In this document: one piece after another, positions 36,960 through 45,791 of the stretch | How the letters are laid out: every line of letters begins with the position of its first letter | Numbering within the stretch: the stretch's first letter is position 1 | Assembly: GCF_028747985.1 (NCBI RefSeq) | Contig: NZ_CP118108.1 | Coordinates: forward strand, 1,617,501 to 1,681,500 | Direction: 5' to 3' | Origin: Paenibacillus urinalis | GTDB taxonomy: Bacteria; Bacillota; Bacilli; Paenibacillales; Paenibacillaceae | Length of the DNA stretch: 64,000 nt | Made by a program: the position numbers and the translations under genes | Notes under the pieces: model-generated | The model's database searches: none | What the model saw: only the letters and a program-made list of their open reading frames with translations | Told to the model about the DNA's origin: nothing

Positions 36960-37313
36960 TTATTTTCGATTCCCTTTAGCTGCATCAAACGGGGTTGGTA
37001 CAAAAATGTCGATAATCCCGATGACTAGCGCTGCAAGGATGGCTCCCAGGATGCTCGCGGACACATCGCTGACGATGTATTGAGACAGCCATATGACGAG
37101 CGCACTCACCAAGAATCCGACGATACCGCGGCCGAATGGAGTAACTCTTTTTCCGAAGATACTCTCGATGACCCAGCCTAACAAAGCGATCACAATGGCC
37201 AAGATCAGTGCACTGCCAAATCCGCCTACTGAGAAGCCCGGAACAATCCAGCCAACAAGTAACAATACGATTGCGGCTACAATAAACCGGACGATAGCTC
37301 CTAAAATATTCAT
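36960..37313 (-). CDS. phage holin 4 / YvlD-like membrane protein
   Basis: This 117-residue protein has four hydrophobic segments and matches the pattern of the Phage_holin_4_2 (YvlD-like) family: RFIVAAIVLLLVGWIVPGF, then ALLGWVIESIFGKRVTPFGRG and a C-terminal AALVIGIIDIFVP. The family is widespread outside phages, and its function is unclear. The start is ATG 37313, supported by AAGGAGGAC; the upstream extension to 37412 has no ribosome site. There are no other phage genes nearby, so it is not evidence of a prophage. Confidence 0.85.
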   Translation of the reverse strand: MNILGAIVRFIVAAIVLLLVGWIVPGFSVGGFGSALILAIVIALLGWVIESIFGKRVTPFGRGIVGFLVSALVIWLSQYIVSDVSASILGAILAALVIGIIDIFVPTPFDAAKGNRK

Positions 37314-37462
37314 GATTTTGTCCTCCTTTTTTGATGAACAGACTACGTATGCAATATTATTATGTAACAATCCCGCATTTCTTATGTGCGGCATCATTCT
37401 CAAATGGCACAAGTCCTGCTCTTTCGCTATAATACAAATAGAGCCCGAGAGGAGTTGTCACA

Positions 37463-39826
37463 TTGGATTCAAAAATTTTGCATACGTTAGAATATCGTAA
37501 AATTTTAAATACATTATCTCTATACACGCAAACAGAGATGGGTAAACACAACGCTGAAAATTTAGTTCCAATCAGCGATCTTGAGGAAGTTAAAAATCTG
37601 CTGTCTGGAACCGACCAGGCTGTTAACGTGGATCGATTAAAAGGAATACCGTCATTTACCGGCATTGTAGATATTCGTTCTGCCGTGAAGAGAGCTCGAA
37701 TCGGTGGAACGTTAAGTCCCCATGAACTGCTCTCCATCCACAATACGGTTCACACCGCACGGAGACTTAAACGCCTGCTGGATGGCATGCAGGAAGAAAT
37801 TCAGATGGACAAGCTAATCTTCCTGAGTGAGCAATTGTCTGAACAAAAACCGCTCGAGGATGCAATCAAATCATGTATTGATGATTCTGCAGAAGTATTA
37901 GATTCGGCGAGCGCTAATCTGTCCCAAATCCGTCGTGAATTAAGAACGGGGGAGTCCAGGATTAGAGAGAAGCTCGATTCCATGATCCGCTCATCTTCGG
38001 TGTCCAAGATGCTTCAGGATCAGCTTGTCACCATTCGCGGTGATCGCTTCGTTATTCCCGTAAAAGCAGAATATCGTGCGCACTTTGGCGGGATTGTTCA
38101 TGATCAATCGGGTTCAGGTGCTACACTCTTTATCGAGCCAGAGTCCATCGTTGCCATGAATAACAAGCTTCGTGAAACACGAATGCGCGAAGAACGTGAG
38201 ATTGAAGTGATTCTGCAAAAATTGACGGCTCTTGTTGGAGAGCAAGCGGACTTGCTTGTCATCGATGTCGATTTGCTGGGAACATTGGATTTTATTTTTG
38301 CAAAAGCACGTCTCGCCCGGGAAATGAAAGCAACCTTGCCGATCATGAATGACCGTGGCTTTATGAAGCTTAAAAAAGGTCGTCATCCGCTTATATCGAT
38401 TGATCACGTTGTTCCAACGGATGTTGAATTGGGCAATACGTATACCTCGATTATTGTTACCGGTCCCAATACCGGTGGTAAGACCGTTACGCTCAAAACG
38501 GTAGGACTGCTAAGTCTGATGGCGATGTCCGGCTTGTTTGTGTCCGCCGAGGATGGAAGCCAGTTATGTGTATTTGATGCCATCTATGCCGATATCGGTG
38601 ACGAGCAGAGCATTGAGCAGAGCCTTAGTACTTTCTCAAGCCATATGACGAACATCATTCGAATATTGTCGGAAATGACACCGAAGAGCCTTGTGTTATT
38701 TGATGAGCTAGGGGCCGGTACCGATCCTTCTGAAGGTTCTGCACTTGCTATAGCCATCCTTGAGCACATTCATTCCACAGGCTGCCGTCTCATTGCGACG
38801 ACACATTATAGCGAACTGAAGGCTTATGCATATGAACGCAAAGGCGTTATTAATGCGAGTATGGAATTTGATGTCAATACACTGAGTCCGACCTACAGAC
38901 TATTACTTGGTGTACCAGGACGAAGTAATGCATTCGCCATTGCAGAGCGTCTCGGACTTCCGTCTGATATTCTTGATTATGCCCGCGGGGAAGTCACAGA
39001 GGATGATCAACGGGTAGAGCATATGATTGCTTCGCTGGAGCAGAATCGTCTGACAGCAGAGCGGGAGAAGGAACGTGCTGAGAAGCTGAGAAAAGATCTG
39101 GAGCAGCTTCGTGATCATCATGAGCAGGAGATTAACAAGCTCGAAGAACAACGGGACAGACGTATAGAGAAGGCGGAGCAGGAAGCTCGGGAGATCATTG
39201 CCAAAGCCCGCCAGGAGTCTGAGGAAATTATTCGTGATCTACGCAAGATGGCACTTGAGGAAGGGGCTTCGGTCAAGGAGCACAAGCTCATCGCCGCACG
39301 AAAAGCATTAAGTGATGCCGAACCAGCCGAGCGCAAGAAAAAAATTAAAAAAGCGGCTCAAGCTCGGAGAATTGAACCTGGTGATGAAGTTAAGGTTGCC
39401 AGTTTGAATCAGAAAGGTCATGTCGTTGAATTGGCTGGCAAGGAGGCCATGGTTCAGCTTGGCATTATGAAAATGAAAGTAGCACTTACGGATTTGGAGT
39501 TAATTGATACACCGCAGGCTCAGAAGCAAGGAGCGGGAGCGACTAGACATGTAACAGGTGTCAAGCGTACACGGGATGAGCATGTCAGATCAGAGCTTGA
39601 TCTCAGAGGTGCAAATCTTGAAGAGGCACTGGTTGAAGCAGACCGCTTCATTGATGAAGCCTTTATGGCGAATTTGGGCCAGGTGTACCTCATTCATGGC
39701 AAAGGTACTGGCGTTCTCCGTTCTGGAATTCAGGAATATCTTCGCAGGCACAAGAACGTTAAGAGCTACCGGTTAGGCAACTACGGAGAAGGCGGTACGG
39801 GAGTTACCGTTGCTGAACTGAAATAA
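37463..39826 (+). CDS. mutS2: endonuclease MutS2
   Basis: This 787-residue protein has the MutS clamp and ATPase domains without mismatch-recognition domains I and II. Walker A is GPNTGGKT, the signature region is DELGAGTDPSEGSAL, a helical arm (about 515-640) follows, and a C-terminal Smr nuclease domain begins at LDLRGANLEEAL with the HGKGTGVLR motif. In B. subtilis the homologue (RqcU) acts on collided ribosomes, and earlier work linked it to suppression of recombination. It starts with TTG at 37463 after AGAGGAG. Unlike in B. subtilis, polX and a cvpA-like gene do not precede it. Confidence 0.95.
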   Translation: MDSKILHTLEYRKILNTLSLYTQTEMGKHNAENLVPISDLEEVKNLLSGTDQAVNVDRLKGIPSFTGIVDIRSAVKRARIGGTLSPHELLSIHNTVHTARRLKRLLDGMQEEIQMDKLIFLSEQLSEQKPLEDAIKSCIDDSAEVLDSASANLSQIRRELRTGESRIREKLDSMIRSSSVSKMLQDQLVTIRGDRFVIPVKAEYRAHFGGIVHDQSGSGATLFIEPESIVAMNNKLRETRMREEREIEVILQKLTALVGEQADLLVIDVDLLGTLDFIFAKARLAREMKATLPIMNDRGFMKLKKGRHPLISIDHVVPTDVELGNTYTSIIVTGPNTGGKTVTLKTVGLLSLMAMSGLFVSAEDGSQLCVFDAIYADIGDEQSIEQSLSTFSSHMTNIIRILSEMTPKSLVLFDELGAGTDPSEGSALAIAILEHIHSTGCRLIATTHYSELKAYAYERKGVINASMEFDVNTLSPTYRLLLGVPGRSNAFAIAERLGLPSDILDYARGEVTEDDQRVEHMIASLEQNRLTAEREKERAEKLRKDLEQLRDHHEQEINKLEEQRDRRIEKAEQEAREIIAKARQESEEIIRDLRKMALEEGASVKEHKLIAARKALSDAEPAERKKKIKKAAQARRIEPGDEVKVASLNQKGHVVELAGKEAMVQLGIMKMKVALTDLELIDTPQAQKQGAGATRHVTGVKRTRDEHVRSELDLRGANLEEALVEADRFIDEAFMANLGQVYLIHGKGTGVLRSGIQEYLRRHKNVKSYRLGNYGEGGTGVTVAELK

Positions 39827-39849
39827 TTACCTTGTTACAGGAGGCGCCC

Positions 39850-39930
39850 ATGAAAAATTTGATCAGGGTCCTGTTTGCTGCGGCTGTTATTTTTTTCGTA
39901 GCAGGGATCGTGTATATGGTGAATGGGTAA
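39850..39930 (+). CDS. 26-residue single-helix membrane protein
   Basis: ATG 39850 opens a 26-codon frame ending in TAA at 39928-39930. The protein starts MKNLIRVLF and then has an unbroken hydrophobic stretch (about residues 5-23), so it should span the membrane once. An AGGAGG ribosome site lies 6 bases upstream, as good as that of any gene here. It sits 23 bp after mutS2 and 45 bp before the zinc-ribbon gene. I know no family for it. Confidence 0.65.
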   Translation: MKNLIRVLFAAAVIFFVAGIVYMVNG

Positions 39931-39974
39931 TAGGCGAAGATGAGAATGGGATAAGAAGAAAGGGTTGAAATCGA

Positions 39975-40592
39975 GTGGAAACTACTGTATGTCCATGGTG
40001 TCAAACTGAAATTGTGTGGGATGAGGAGCTAGGACCTGAAGAGGAGTGCCCTTATTGTAACAATCCCCTCACACTGGAGGGAACGGTTGAAGTAGAAGAA
40101 GATGCGATGAAGGAGGAAGCTGACCAGAGTGATTCCAAATCCGAGCCATTAGAAGGATATCGGACTTTGAATGTGACACTGACCGAAGATGAAGAGGAGC
40201 TGCTCCACACGGAGTCTGATCAAGTAAGCGAATCGGACGAAGATTATAGTAATCTGTGGGAGGACGAGACAGATACGATTCTTCCAACGGTACGAGCACT
40301 GGATTCCTATGAAGATTCGGGTCTGAATATGGCGAAATATGGAGAGAATGTTCAATCCATATTGGATCATCAAGAGGAAGTTCCTGAATGTCCAAACTGT
40401 CGTGAGTTCATGCTTCATGCCGGAGTACAGACAATAATGAAGGATCAATTTGCTCCTGCCAAATCCGTACTTCATCCATTAGAAGCGCCATTTGGTATCC
40501 ATATGTATGTATGTCCTGCTTGCTTCACGACGACACATAGCCTGGCAACCGAAGATCGGCTGCGTATGGTGAAGCGGCTTAGCTCACAATAA
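39975..40592 (+). CDS. two-zinc-ribbon protein of unknown function
   Basis: This 205-residue protein has a zinc ribbon at each end: CPWC and CPYC in residues 6-29, and CPNC (about 145) with CPAC (about 180). The middle (residues 35-110) is very acidic and probably disordered. It has no recognised enzymatic motif. The start is GTG 39975 after AAAGGGTTG. It is cotranscribed with the tiny membrane protein before it and perhaps with mutS2, since no terminator separates them; a strong terminator follows. A role as an adaptor is possible but not shown. Confidence 0.78.
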   Translation: METTVCPWCQTEIVWDEELGPEEECPYCNNPLTLEGTVEVEEDAMKEEADQSDSKSEPLEGYRTLNVTLTEDEEELLHTESDQVSESDEDYSNLWEDETDTILPTVRALDSYEDSGLNMAKYGENVQSILDHQEEVPECPNCREFMLHAGVQTIMKDQFAPAKSVLHPLEAPFGIHMYVCPACFTTTHSLATEDRLRMVKRLSSQ

Positions 40593-40623
40593 CAAGTCAT
40601 TGAGTTCGAATTTATGAACATAT

Positions 40624-40660
40624 AAGCACATGTCTGCTTTTGCGCAGCATGTGCTTTTTT
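40624..40660 (+). terminator. terminator after the double zinc-ribbon gene
   Basis: AAGCACATG (40624-40632) pairs perfectly with CATGTGCTT (40648-40656), followed by six Ts. Confidence 0.93.
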
Positions 40661-40793
40661 ATGTGCCAATATCCAATTTATAGTAATTCGTTGAACGAAA
40701 CTTTTTTTTCACTGGGAAGGACATATTAAGATTGGATTGTTTCAGCAGGCATATGCTTATGCCCAAACAAAATTTGTGGAGGTGGAATAGCAC

Positions 40794-42014
40794 ATGAGTA
40801 AAACTCCACTCGACAAACAATCAAGGCTTCTCCTATTTATTAATGGTCTGTTTGTACTTGCTGGTGCTTTATCCGGTACTTTTCTTAACGTTTTTTTATG
40901 GAAAAGCAAACAAGACTTTGCCATGATCGGCTGGTTCACGATCAGTCAGCAAATCGGGCTGGTGCTGACCTTTTGGCTTGCCGGCAAATGGGTGAAGGAA
41001 CATAACAAAATGAATGCGCTTCGATTGGGTATCTTGTTATCCGGTGTGTTCTATTTGCTCGTACTGGGGCTCGATCAGCATGCGGTGAGTTATATCTGGC
41101 CGTTAGGGTTACTGCTCGGAGCGTCTCTCGGATTATTTTGGCTTGCCTTTAATGTCGTTTACTTCGAGGTTACGGATCGTGATAATCGTGATCTATTCAA
41201 CGGCTGGGTGGGCTTGATTGGTTCATTTGTCGGGATTGTCGGACCCTGGATTTCTGGGATGATTATTTCTATGTCCGTAGCCAATCAAGGGTATCAGTAT
41301 ATCTTCATGATCTCTATGCTGGTCTTTGGCATTGGGGTCGTATTCAGCTTTTTCTTAAAAAAGAGGAAGACAGAAGGCACTTACAGCTGGAACGAGCCTG
41401 TGAAGCAATTAAGTGAGAGGGGGAATCCTTGGAGATGGGCAGGTCCTGCGCTTGCAGCTCAAGGGATTCGAGAAGGTGTATTCTCATTCTTGGTAAATCT
41501 GCTCGTATACATTGCGACAACGCAGGAAGCGAAGCTGGGACAATTTTATCTGATTACTTCCTTCGTGGCGTTAGTTAGTTACCATGTTATTGGAAAATGG
41601 TATAAGCCGGCTTATCGCTACTATGGGACTTTGGTCGGGGCTGCTCTGTTATTCATATTCACACTTCCGCTATTATGGACCGTCAATTACGGAACTTTAC
41701 TCCTGCAAGGGGTCGGCTCAGCGATTTTCATGCCATTGTATATTCTGCCTATGATTTCATCGGTGTTCGATTTAATGGGAACCAGCGGCGAAAATGTATC
41801 CAAGCGGGTTGAGCTTGTCGTATTGCGTGAAATTTGTCTAACGATCGGAAGAGTAGTGGGCATTGTCATGTTCATTATTGTTCTTGAGATCAATCAGTCT
41901 ACGCAGACGATCACGTGGCTTATGATTATTCTGGGATTATCGCCTGTACTCAGCTGGTTTATGATCCGGAGGCTGTTACAAGCTCAGCCCGTCAACAACT
42001 CACCTGCAAAGTGA
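40794..42014 (+). CDS. MFS-type membrane transporter
   Basis: This 406-residue protein has 11 to 12 hydrophobic segments with the spacing of the major facilitator superfamily, including a central charged loop (KKRKTEGTYSWNEPVKQLSE) between the two halves. It begins with a short cytoplasmic tail and LLLFINGLFVLAGALSGTF. The substrate is not apparent. GGAGGTGG lies 8 bases before the ATG. It is a single gene between a terminator and a structured spacer. Confidence 0.82.
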   Translation: MSKTPLDKQSRLLLFINGLFVLAGALSGTFLNVFLWKSKQDFAMIGWFTISQQIGLVLTFWLAGKWVKEHNKMNALRLGILLSGVFYLLVLGLDQHAVSYIWPLGLLLGASLGLFWLAFNVVYFEVTDRDNRDLFNGWVGLIGSFVGIVGPWISGMIISMSVANQGYQYIFMISMLVFGIGVVFSFFLKKRKTEGTYSWNEPVKQLSERGNPWRWAGPALAAQGIREGVFSFLVNLLVYIATTQEAKLGQFYLITSFVALVSYHVIGKWYKPAYRYYGTLVGAALLFIFTLPLLWTVNYGTLLLQGVGSAIFMPLYILPMISSVFDLMGTSGENVSKRVELVVLREICLTIGRVVGIVMFIIVLEINQSTQTITWLMIILGLSPVLSWFMIRRLLQAQPVNNSPAK

Positions 42015-42022
42015 GATCTTGT

Positions 42023-42076
42023 GCATAGCGTACATATTCATCTGTTCGTCAGGACAAGCTACGTAAGGCGCTATGC
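42023..42076 (+). other. long-range hairpin after the MFS gene
   Basis: GCATAGCG (42023-42030) pairs perfectly with CGCTATGC (42069-42076), with TAC/GTA possible further in. No T-run follows, so it may be a weak or factor-dependent stop or an mRNA-stabilising structure. Confidence 0.4.
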
Positions 42077-42157
42077 AGGATTCCTGATGGGAATCTATGA
42101 ATGGATAAATGTTAAGCAGGAAGTATTAATCCGTACTTAATTTAGGAGGTGGATATT

Positions 42158-42394
42158 ATGCAATCACAACAAATGCAGGCCATTACTGGTAAAGAGCTCA
42201 GTTATATAAGCGATTCATTGTCCAATGAAAATTTGCTGATTAAACAGTGTGCTGCCACAGCAGCGAGTATTCAGAATCATGCGATCAAGCAAGTCCTTGA
42301 ACAGCATATCATGACGCATCAACAGCATGCAGATACACTGCTTCAGGCACTTGAGCAGCATCAACCATTGGCACCGACACATCCGATGAATTAA
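42158..42394 (+). CDS. small coat-associated-like protein
   Basis: This 78-residue, Gln- and His-rich helical protein is followed 16 bp later by a CotF-type coat protein gene. It resembles small proteins that precede cotF-like genes in spore formers, with a CotF-like helix (LSYISDSLSNENLLIKQCAA), but I cannot name its family. The start is ATG 42158, 6 bases after TAGGAGGTGG; a GTG at 42149 falls within that site. The pair is probably expressed in the mother cell during sporulation, which is inferred from the neighbour. Confidence 0.75.
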   Translation: MQSQQMQAITGKELSYISDSLSNENLLIKQCAATAASIQNHAIKQVLEQHIMTHQQHADTLLQALEQHQPLAPTHPMN

Positions 42395-42410
42395 CGAAGG
42401 AGGAATACAG

Positions 42411-42791
42411 ATGAACAACCAGCTAAATAATCCATTGTTTATGCCCGAAGCCGATCTGATGCAATCCATTTTAGATAACCTCAAGAGAACGGTAAGAGAG
42501 TATACGACGGCTACGACAGAAGCAGCATGTCCTACCATTAGACAGATGTTCACCGATCTCACGATGAACACACTCAAGCTGCAAGGCCAAATATTCAATA
42601 CAATGCAGCAGCACAATATGTATCAGGCTCCAGGCAACGCACTGCAGATGGATTTGAACAAGGAGATCCAAACGCAAAAACAGACGAAGCAGGAGCTTAC
42701 GCAATTTCTTCAGTCTAAGAATGCGTCAGCAGGCAATGCTCCCTACGCACAACAGCCCAACGTCGAAGCTCACACGCCAAATTATATGTAA
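42411..42791 (+). CDS. CotF-family spore coat protein
   Basis: This 126-residue protein matches the CotF coat protein family: an N-terminal FMPEADLMQSILDNLKRTVR helix, then TEAACPTIRQMFTDLTM, typical of the ferritin-like CotF repeat, and a polar tail ending in PNYM. It should be a structural component of the spore coat. GAAGGAGG lies 8 bases before the ATG. It forms a two-gene unit with the small protein upstream, ended by a terminator. Confidence 0.85.
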   Translation: MNNQLNNPLFMPEADLMQSILDNLKRTVREYTTATTEAACPTIRQMFTDLTMNTLKLQGQIFNTMQQHNMYQAPGNALQMDLNKEIQTQKQTKQELTQFLQSKNASAGNAPYAQQPNVEAHTPNYM

Positions 42792-42820
42792 AAACGAAAT
42801 TTGTCCGATTCACTCGAAAG

Positions 42821-42860
42821 CCGTTATCTTCTGTTGATTAAAGGGAGATACGGTTTTTTT
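42821..42860 (+). terminator. coat gene pair terminator
   Basis: CCGTTATCTTC (42821-42831) pairs with GGGAGATACGG (42843-42853) with one mismatch, followed by seven Ts. Confidence 0.85.
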
Positions 42861-42963
42861 ATTTGCAGTAATAATAAATTCATGTAATATTATATTTAAT
42901 CTTCGATAAGAAGTGTTGCATGGCCCGTTAGAGCGGACCCGTATAACCACTGGAGGGAAATGC

Positions 42964-43464
42964 ATGACAGAACTTAATGATTTGAAATTAAAAGTGCTTG
43001 ATTTACTCAAAGAAGACGCAAGAAGAAGCCCTGCCCTGATCGCGACGCTCCTAGGAGCCACGGAGGAAGATGTGAAGAGTGCAGTGGCAGAACTTGAAAA
43101 AGACAATGTTATCGTTAAATACGCAACCGTTGTGAACTGGGACAAAGTGGACGATGAGAAAGTAACCGCCCTGATTGAAGTACAGATCTCACCGGAACGC
43201 GGCAGAGGATTTGAAGGGATCGCGGAACGTATTTACTTGTATCCACAGGTCAAATCGGTGTATCTTATGTCCGGCGCCTATGATCTTCTTGTAGAAATTG
43301 AAGGACGCAATCTGCGTGAAGTCGCTAATTTTGTATCCGAGAAATTGTCGCCGATCGATTCAGTGCTATCGACGAAGACGAACTTTATTTTGAAGAAATA
43401 CAAACAAGACGGCATTATTTTTGAACCGCATCAAGAAGATAAGCGGCTCTTGATTTCGCCATAA
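42964..43464 (+). CDS. alaR: Lrp/AsnC-family regulator (AlaR-like)
   Basis: This 166-residue regulator has an N-terminal helix-turn-helix (about residues 5-60, LLKEDARRSPALIATLLGAT) and a C-terminal RAM/AsnC ligand-binding domain (about 65-145). It is followed 15 bp later by an aminotransferase gene, the same pairing as B. subtilis alaR-alaT (yugG-yugH), so control of alanine synthesis is likely. The start is ATG 42964 behind TGGAGGG. The symbol is by analogy of context, not proved. Confidence 0.85.
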   Translation: MTELNDLKLKVLDLLKEDARRSPALIATLLGATEEDVKSAVAELEKDNVIVKYATVVNWDKVDDEKVTALIEVQISPERGRGFEGIAERIYLYPQVKSVYLMSGAYDLLVEIEGRNLREVANFVSEKLSPIDSVLSTKTNFILKKYKQDGIIFEPHQEDKRLLISP

Positions 43465-43479
43465 AAGGAAGTATGAGAT

Positions 43480-44694
43480 ATGTTAATTAACCAAGATCAA
43501 CAGAAGGATGCACAACCTAGGTCGATGAGTTCTTATCTCGCTCCTCGTGTTCAGCAAATCCCGCCCTCGGGGATCCGGAAGTTTTTTGATCTCGTCGGTG
43601 ATAACAAAGGAATCATATCACTTGGTGTGGGAGAGCCGGATTTCATTACCCCTTGGCATATGCGGGAGGCCTCTGTATATTCACTTGAGCGTGGATTCAC
43701 CAGCTATACCTCTAATGCCGGAATGCCGGAGCTGAGAGAAGCAATCAGCGAATATTTGGATAAGAGCTTCCATACGCCTTATGATCCTAAGGATGAGATT
43801 GTGGTTACCGTCGGCGGCAGTGAAGCGATTGACCTTGCTCTGCGTGCATTGATTATTCAGGGAGATGAAATTCTGGTTCCCGAGCCATGTTATGTTGCTT
43901 ATTCACCGATCGTATCGATTGGCGGCGGTGTTCCGGTAGGTGTAGAGACCAAGGCAGAGAATAACTTTAAGCTGACGGCAGAGGCGCTCGAAGCGAAGAT
44001 TACTCCCAAATCGAAAGTACTTATATTGTGCTATCCAAGTAACCCGACAGGGGCAACGATGACTTATGAGGACTGGCTGCCCATTGCAGAGGTTGTGGAA
44101 AAGCATGATCTCATCGTCATATCTGATGAAATTTATGCAGAGCTTACTTATAATCAAAAGCATGTCAGCTTCCCATCCATTCCCGGAATGCGTGACCGCA
44201 CGATTCTCGTGAGTGGATTCTCCAAGGCCTTTGCAATGACCGGCTGGCGGATTGGTTATATGTGCGGCCATTCTGACCTGATATCGGCGATGCTCAAGAT
44301 TCACCAATACACGGTGATGTGTGCGCCATCCATGGGACAGGTTGCGGCACTGGAGGCATTAACAAACGGTATGGAAGAGAAGGACCGGATGATTGAGTCC
44401 TATAATCAGCGCAGACGCCTTATCGTCCAGGGCTTTCGAGATATCGGGCTGGACTGCCATGAGCCGCAAGGAGCTTTTTATGCGTTTCCGAGCATTCAGC
44501 AAACGGGTTTGACGTCGGACGATTTTGCAGAACGACTGCTTACGGATGGCAAAGTAGCGGCTGTTCCCGGCGGTGTTTTTGGAGCAGGAGGAGAGGGCTT
44601 TTTACGTTGCTCCTACGCTACATCCTTAGCTCAGCTTAACGAAGCTTTAGAAAGAATCGGGAATTTTGTTTACAAACTTGAGAAACAGGGTTAA
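43480..44694 (+). CDS. alaT: PLP-dependent aminotransferase (AlaT-like)
   Basis: This 404-residue class I/II aminotransferase has the fold type I markers GVGEPDFITP, YPSNPTGATMT, VISDEIYAELTY and the PLP-binding lysine in SGFSKAFAMTGWRIGY. It is adjacent to an Lrp-type regulator gene, as B. subtilis AlaT is, so alanine:glutamate or related transamination is the best guess; aspartate or other substrates are possible. AAGGAAG precedes the ATG by about 10 bases. Confidence 0.87.
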   Translation: MLINQDQQKDAQPRSMSSYLAPRVQQIPPSGIRKFFDLVGDNKGIISLGVGEPDFITPWHMREASVYSLERGFTSYTSNAGMPELREAISEYLDKSFHTPYDPKDEIVVTVGGSEAIDLALRALIIQGDEILVPEPCYVAYSPIVSIGGGVPVGVETKAENNFKLTAEALEAKITPKSKVLILCYPSNPTGATMTYEDWLPIAEVVEKHDLIVISDEIYAELTYNQKHVSFPSIPGMRDRTILVSGFSKAFAMTGWRIGYMCGHSDLISAMLKIHQYTVMCAPSMGQVAALEALTNGMEEKDRMIESYNQRRRLIVQGFRDIGLDCHEPQGAFYAFPSIQQTGLTSDDFAERLLTDGKVAAVPGGVFGAGGEGFLRCSYATSLAQLNEALERIGNFVYKLEKQG

Positions 44695-44805
44695 TAATAA
44701 TGTAAGCATAACAAATATTTTCCGAAAAATGTCACTTTTATCACTGCTATATGTTAAGTTGTATGTTATAATCCATTAGGATATAGATTCTGGGGAGGGG
44801 TTACC

Positions 44806-45069
44806 TTGTTTTGTGCTGAATATGATTTGCCGACATATCGTGGTCAATATGCTGTTGATAATGAAAGCAGCGGAACTTGGCTCACCAACTCGGAGAAAGC
44901 ATCTTCTCGTGGTCTTTCTTTGGAAGATGAAATTCATATCCTGCGCAGCAAGATGGAACGAATCTTTCTGGAAGAGAAGTCATTTACTTCGGACGTTGTG
45001 ATCGAGATCAGCAGCTTGCTGGATTTAAAGATCAATGAATATATGAAGGCCTATCCTAAAAAAGCTTAG
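44806..45069 (+). CDS. Spo0E-like aspartyl-phosphate phosphatase
   Basis: This 87-residue protein has a C-terminal Spo0E domain (about residues 38-82): LEDEIHILRSKMERIF followed by the family signature SSLLDLKINEY. Spo0E-type proteins dephosphorylate Spo0A~P and delay sporulation. The N-terminal 37 residues are an extra polar segment. The start is TTG 44806, 6 bases after GGGGAGGGG. TATAAT at 44767-44772 may be its -10 box. It probably acts on the same phosphorelay as the PAS kinase at 15.3 kb, but this link is inferred. Confidence 0.85.
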   Translation: MFCAEYDLPTYRGQYAVDNESSGTWLTNSEKASSRGLSLEDEIHILRSKMERIFLEEKSFTSDVVIEISSLLDLKINEYMKAYPKKA

Positions 45070-45086
45070 CTTATAAGTTCTATAGA

Positions 45087-45115
45087 GAAGACCCCAGCGC
45101 GGGTCTTCTTTTTTT
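45087..45115 (+). terminator. Spo0E-like gene terminator
   Basis: GAAGACCC (45087-45094) pairs perfectly with GGGTCTTC (45101-45108), followed by seven Ts. Confidence 0.95.
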
Positions 45116-45171
45116 GTCCATCTTAATTGTGATATGATGTGAAATAAGGGAAAAAAGGAGGAGTCATATAC

Positions 45172-45726
45172 ATGCGAGGCAGATGGAGTATGGCAGCTAT
45201 TATGGCATTATGCGTCGGAATGTTATCCGGCTGTGGCGGTGTAGATAAGTTCTCCATATTTATGATTGACAACCAAGGGAATATGTCTGTGATTGCTGAA
45301 GAGCTGGAGACAAAGCTGCAGGAGAAGCTCGGAGAAGCTACGGAGATTGAAATTTCTGCAAGTCCCATGTATTCCAAGGATAAATTATTAGTAGAGTATG
45401 CTGCAAGGGATCATGATTTAATCATCTTACCGGAAGAGGATATGAAGATGTACGGCAGAGATGGATCCAACATTCCCCTCGAAAATGATTTCGATCAGGA
45501 AAAATTTAGCCGCGGTGTCTTCGAAGGAGAAACTTATACCCGTGACGAGAATGGTGATCTGTCTAGTGACCCGGTCGTAGGAGAGCACTTATTCGGAATA
45601 CCGCTCGAAGAAATGTCGATGTTCATAGATTTGCAATATGCAGCGAAAAATCTGTTTGCGACGATTCCGATCTCGACTCAGGATGAGCAAATGTCGATAG
45701 AAGTTTTAAAGGCGCTTACAGAATAA
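45172..45726 (+). CDS. lipoprotein of unknown function
   Basis: This 184-residue protein has a signal peptide ending in the lipobox LSGC (residues 18-21), so it is predicted to be anchored outside the membrane. The mature part is acidic and shows a periplasmic-binding-like pattern (LVEYAARDHDLIILPEEDM), but I recognise no family. AAAAGGAGGAG lies 9 bases before the ATG. It lies directly upstream of the cobalamin-related genes, which might suggest shared transcription, but no functional link is visible. Confidence 0.75.
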   Translation: MRGRWSMAAIMALCVGMLSGCGGVDKFSIFMIDNQGNMSVIAEELETKLQEKLGEATEIEISASPMYSKDKLLVEYAARDHDLIILPEEDMKMYGRDGSNIPLENDFDQEKFSRGVFEGETYTRDENGDLSSDPVVGEHLFGIPLEEMSMFIDLQYAAKNLFATIPISTQDEQMSIEVLKALTE

Positions 45727-45791
45727 GAATGTATATATCATCTGCTCAGAAGGGGCTGTATATTATTTTTTGAGGTAGGTGGTTTTATAAA

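Noticed and set aside
36960..37313. Holin-like protein as sign of a prophage
   Set aside because: No other phage genes are nearby, and the YvlD-like family is common on chromosomes.
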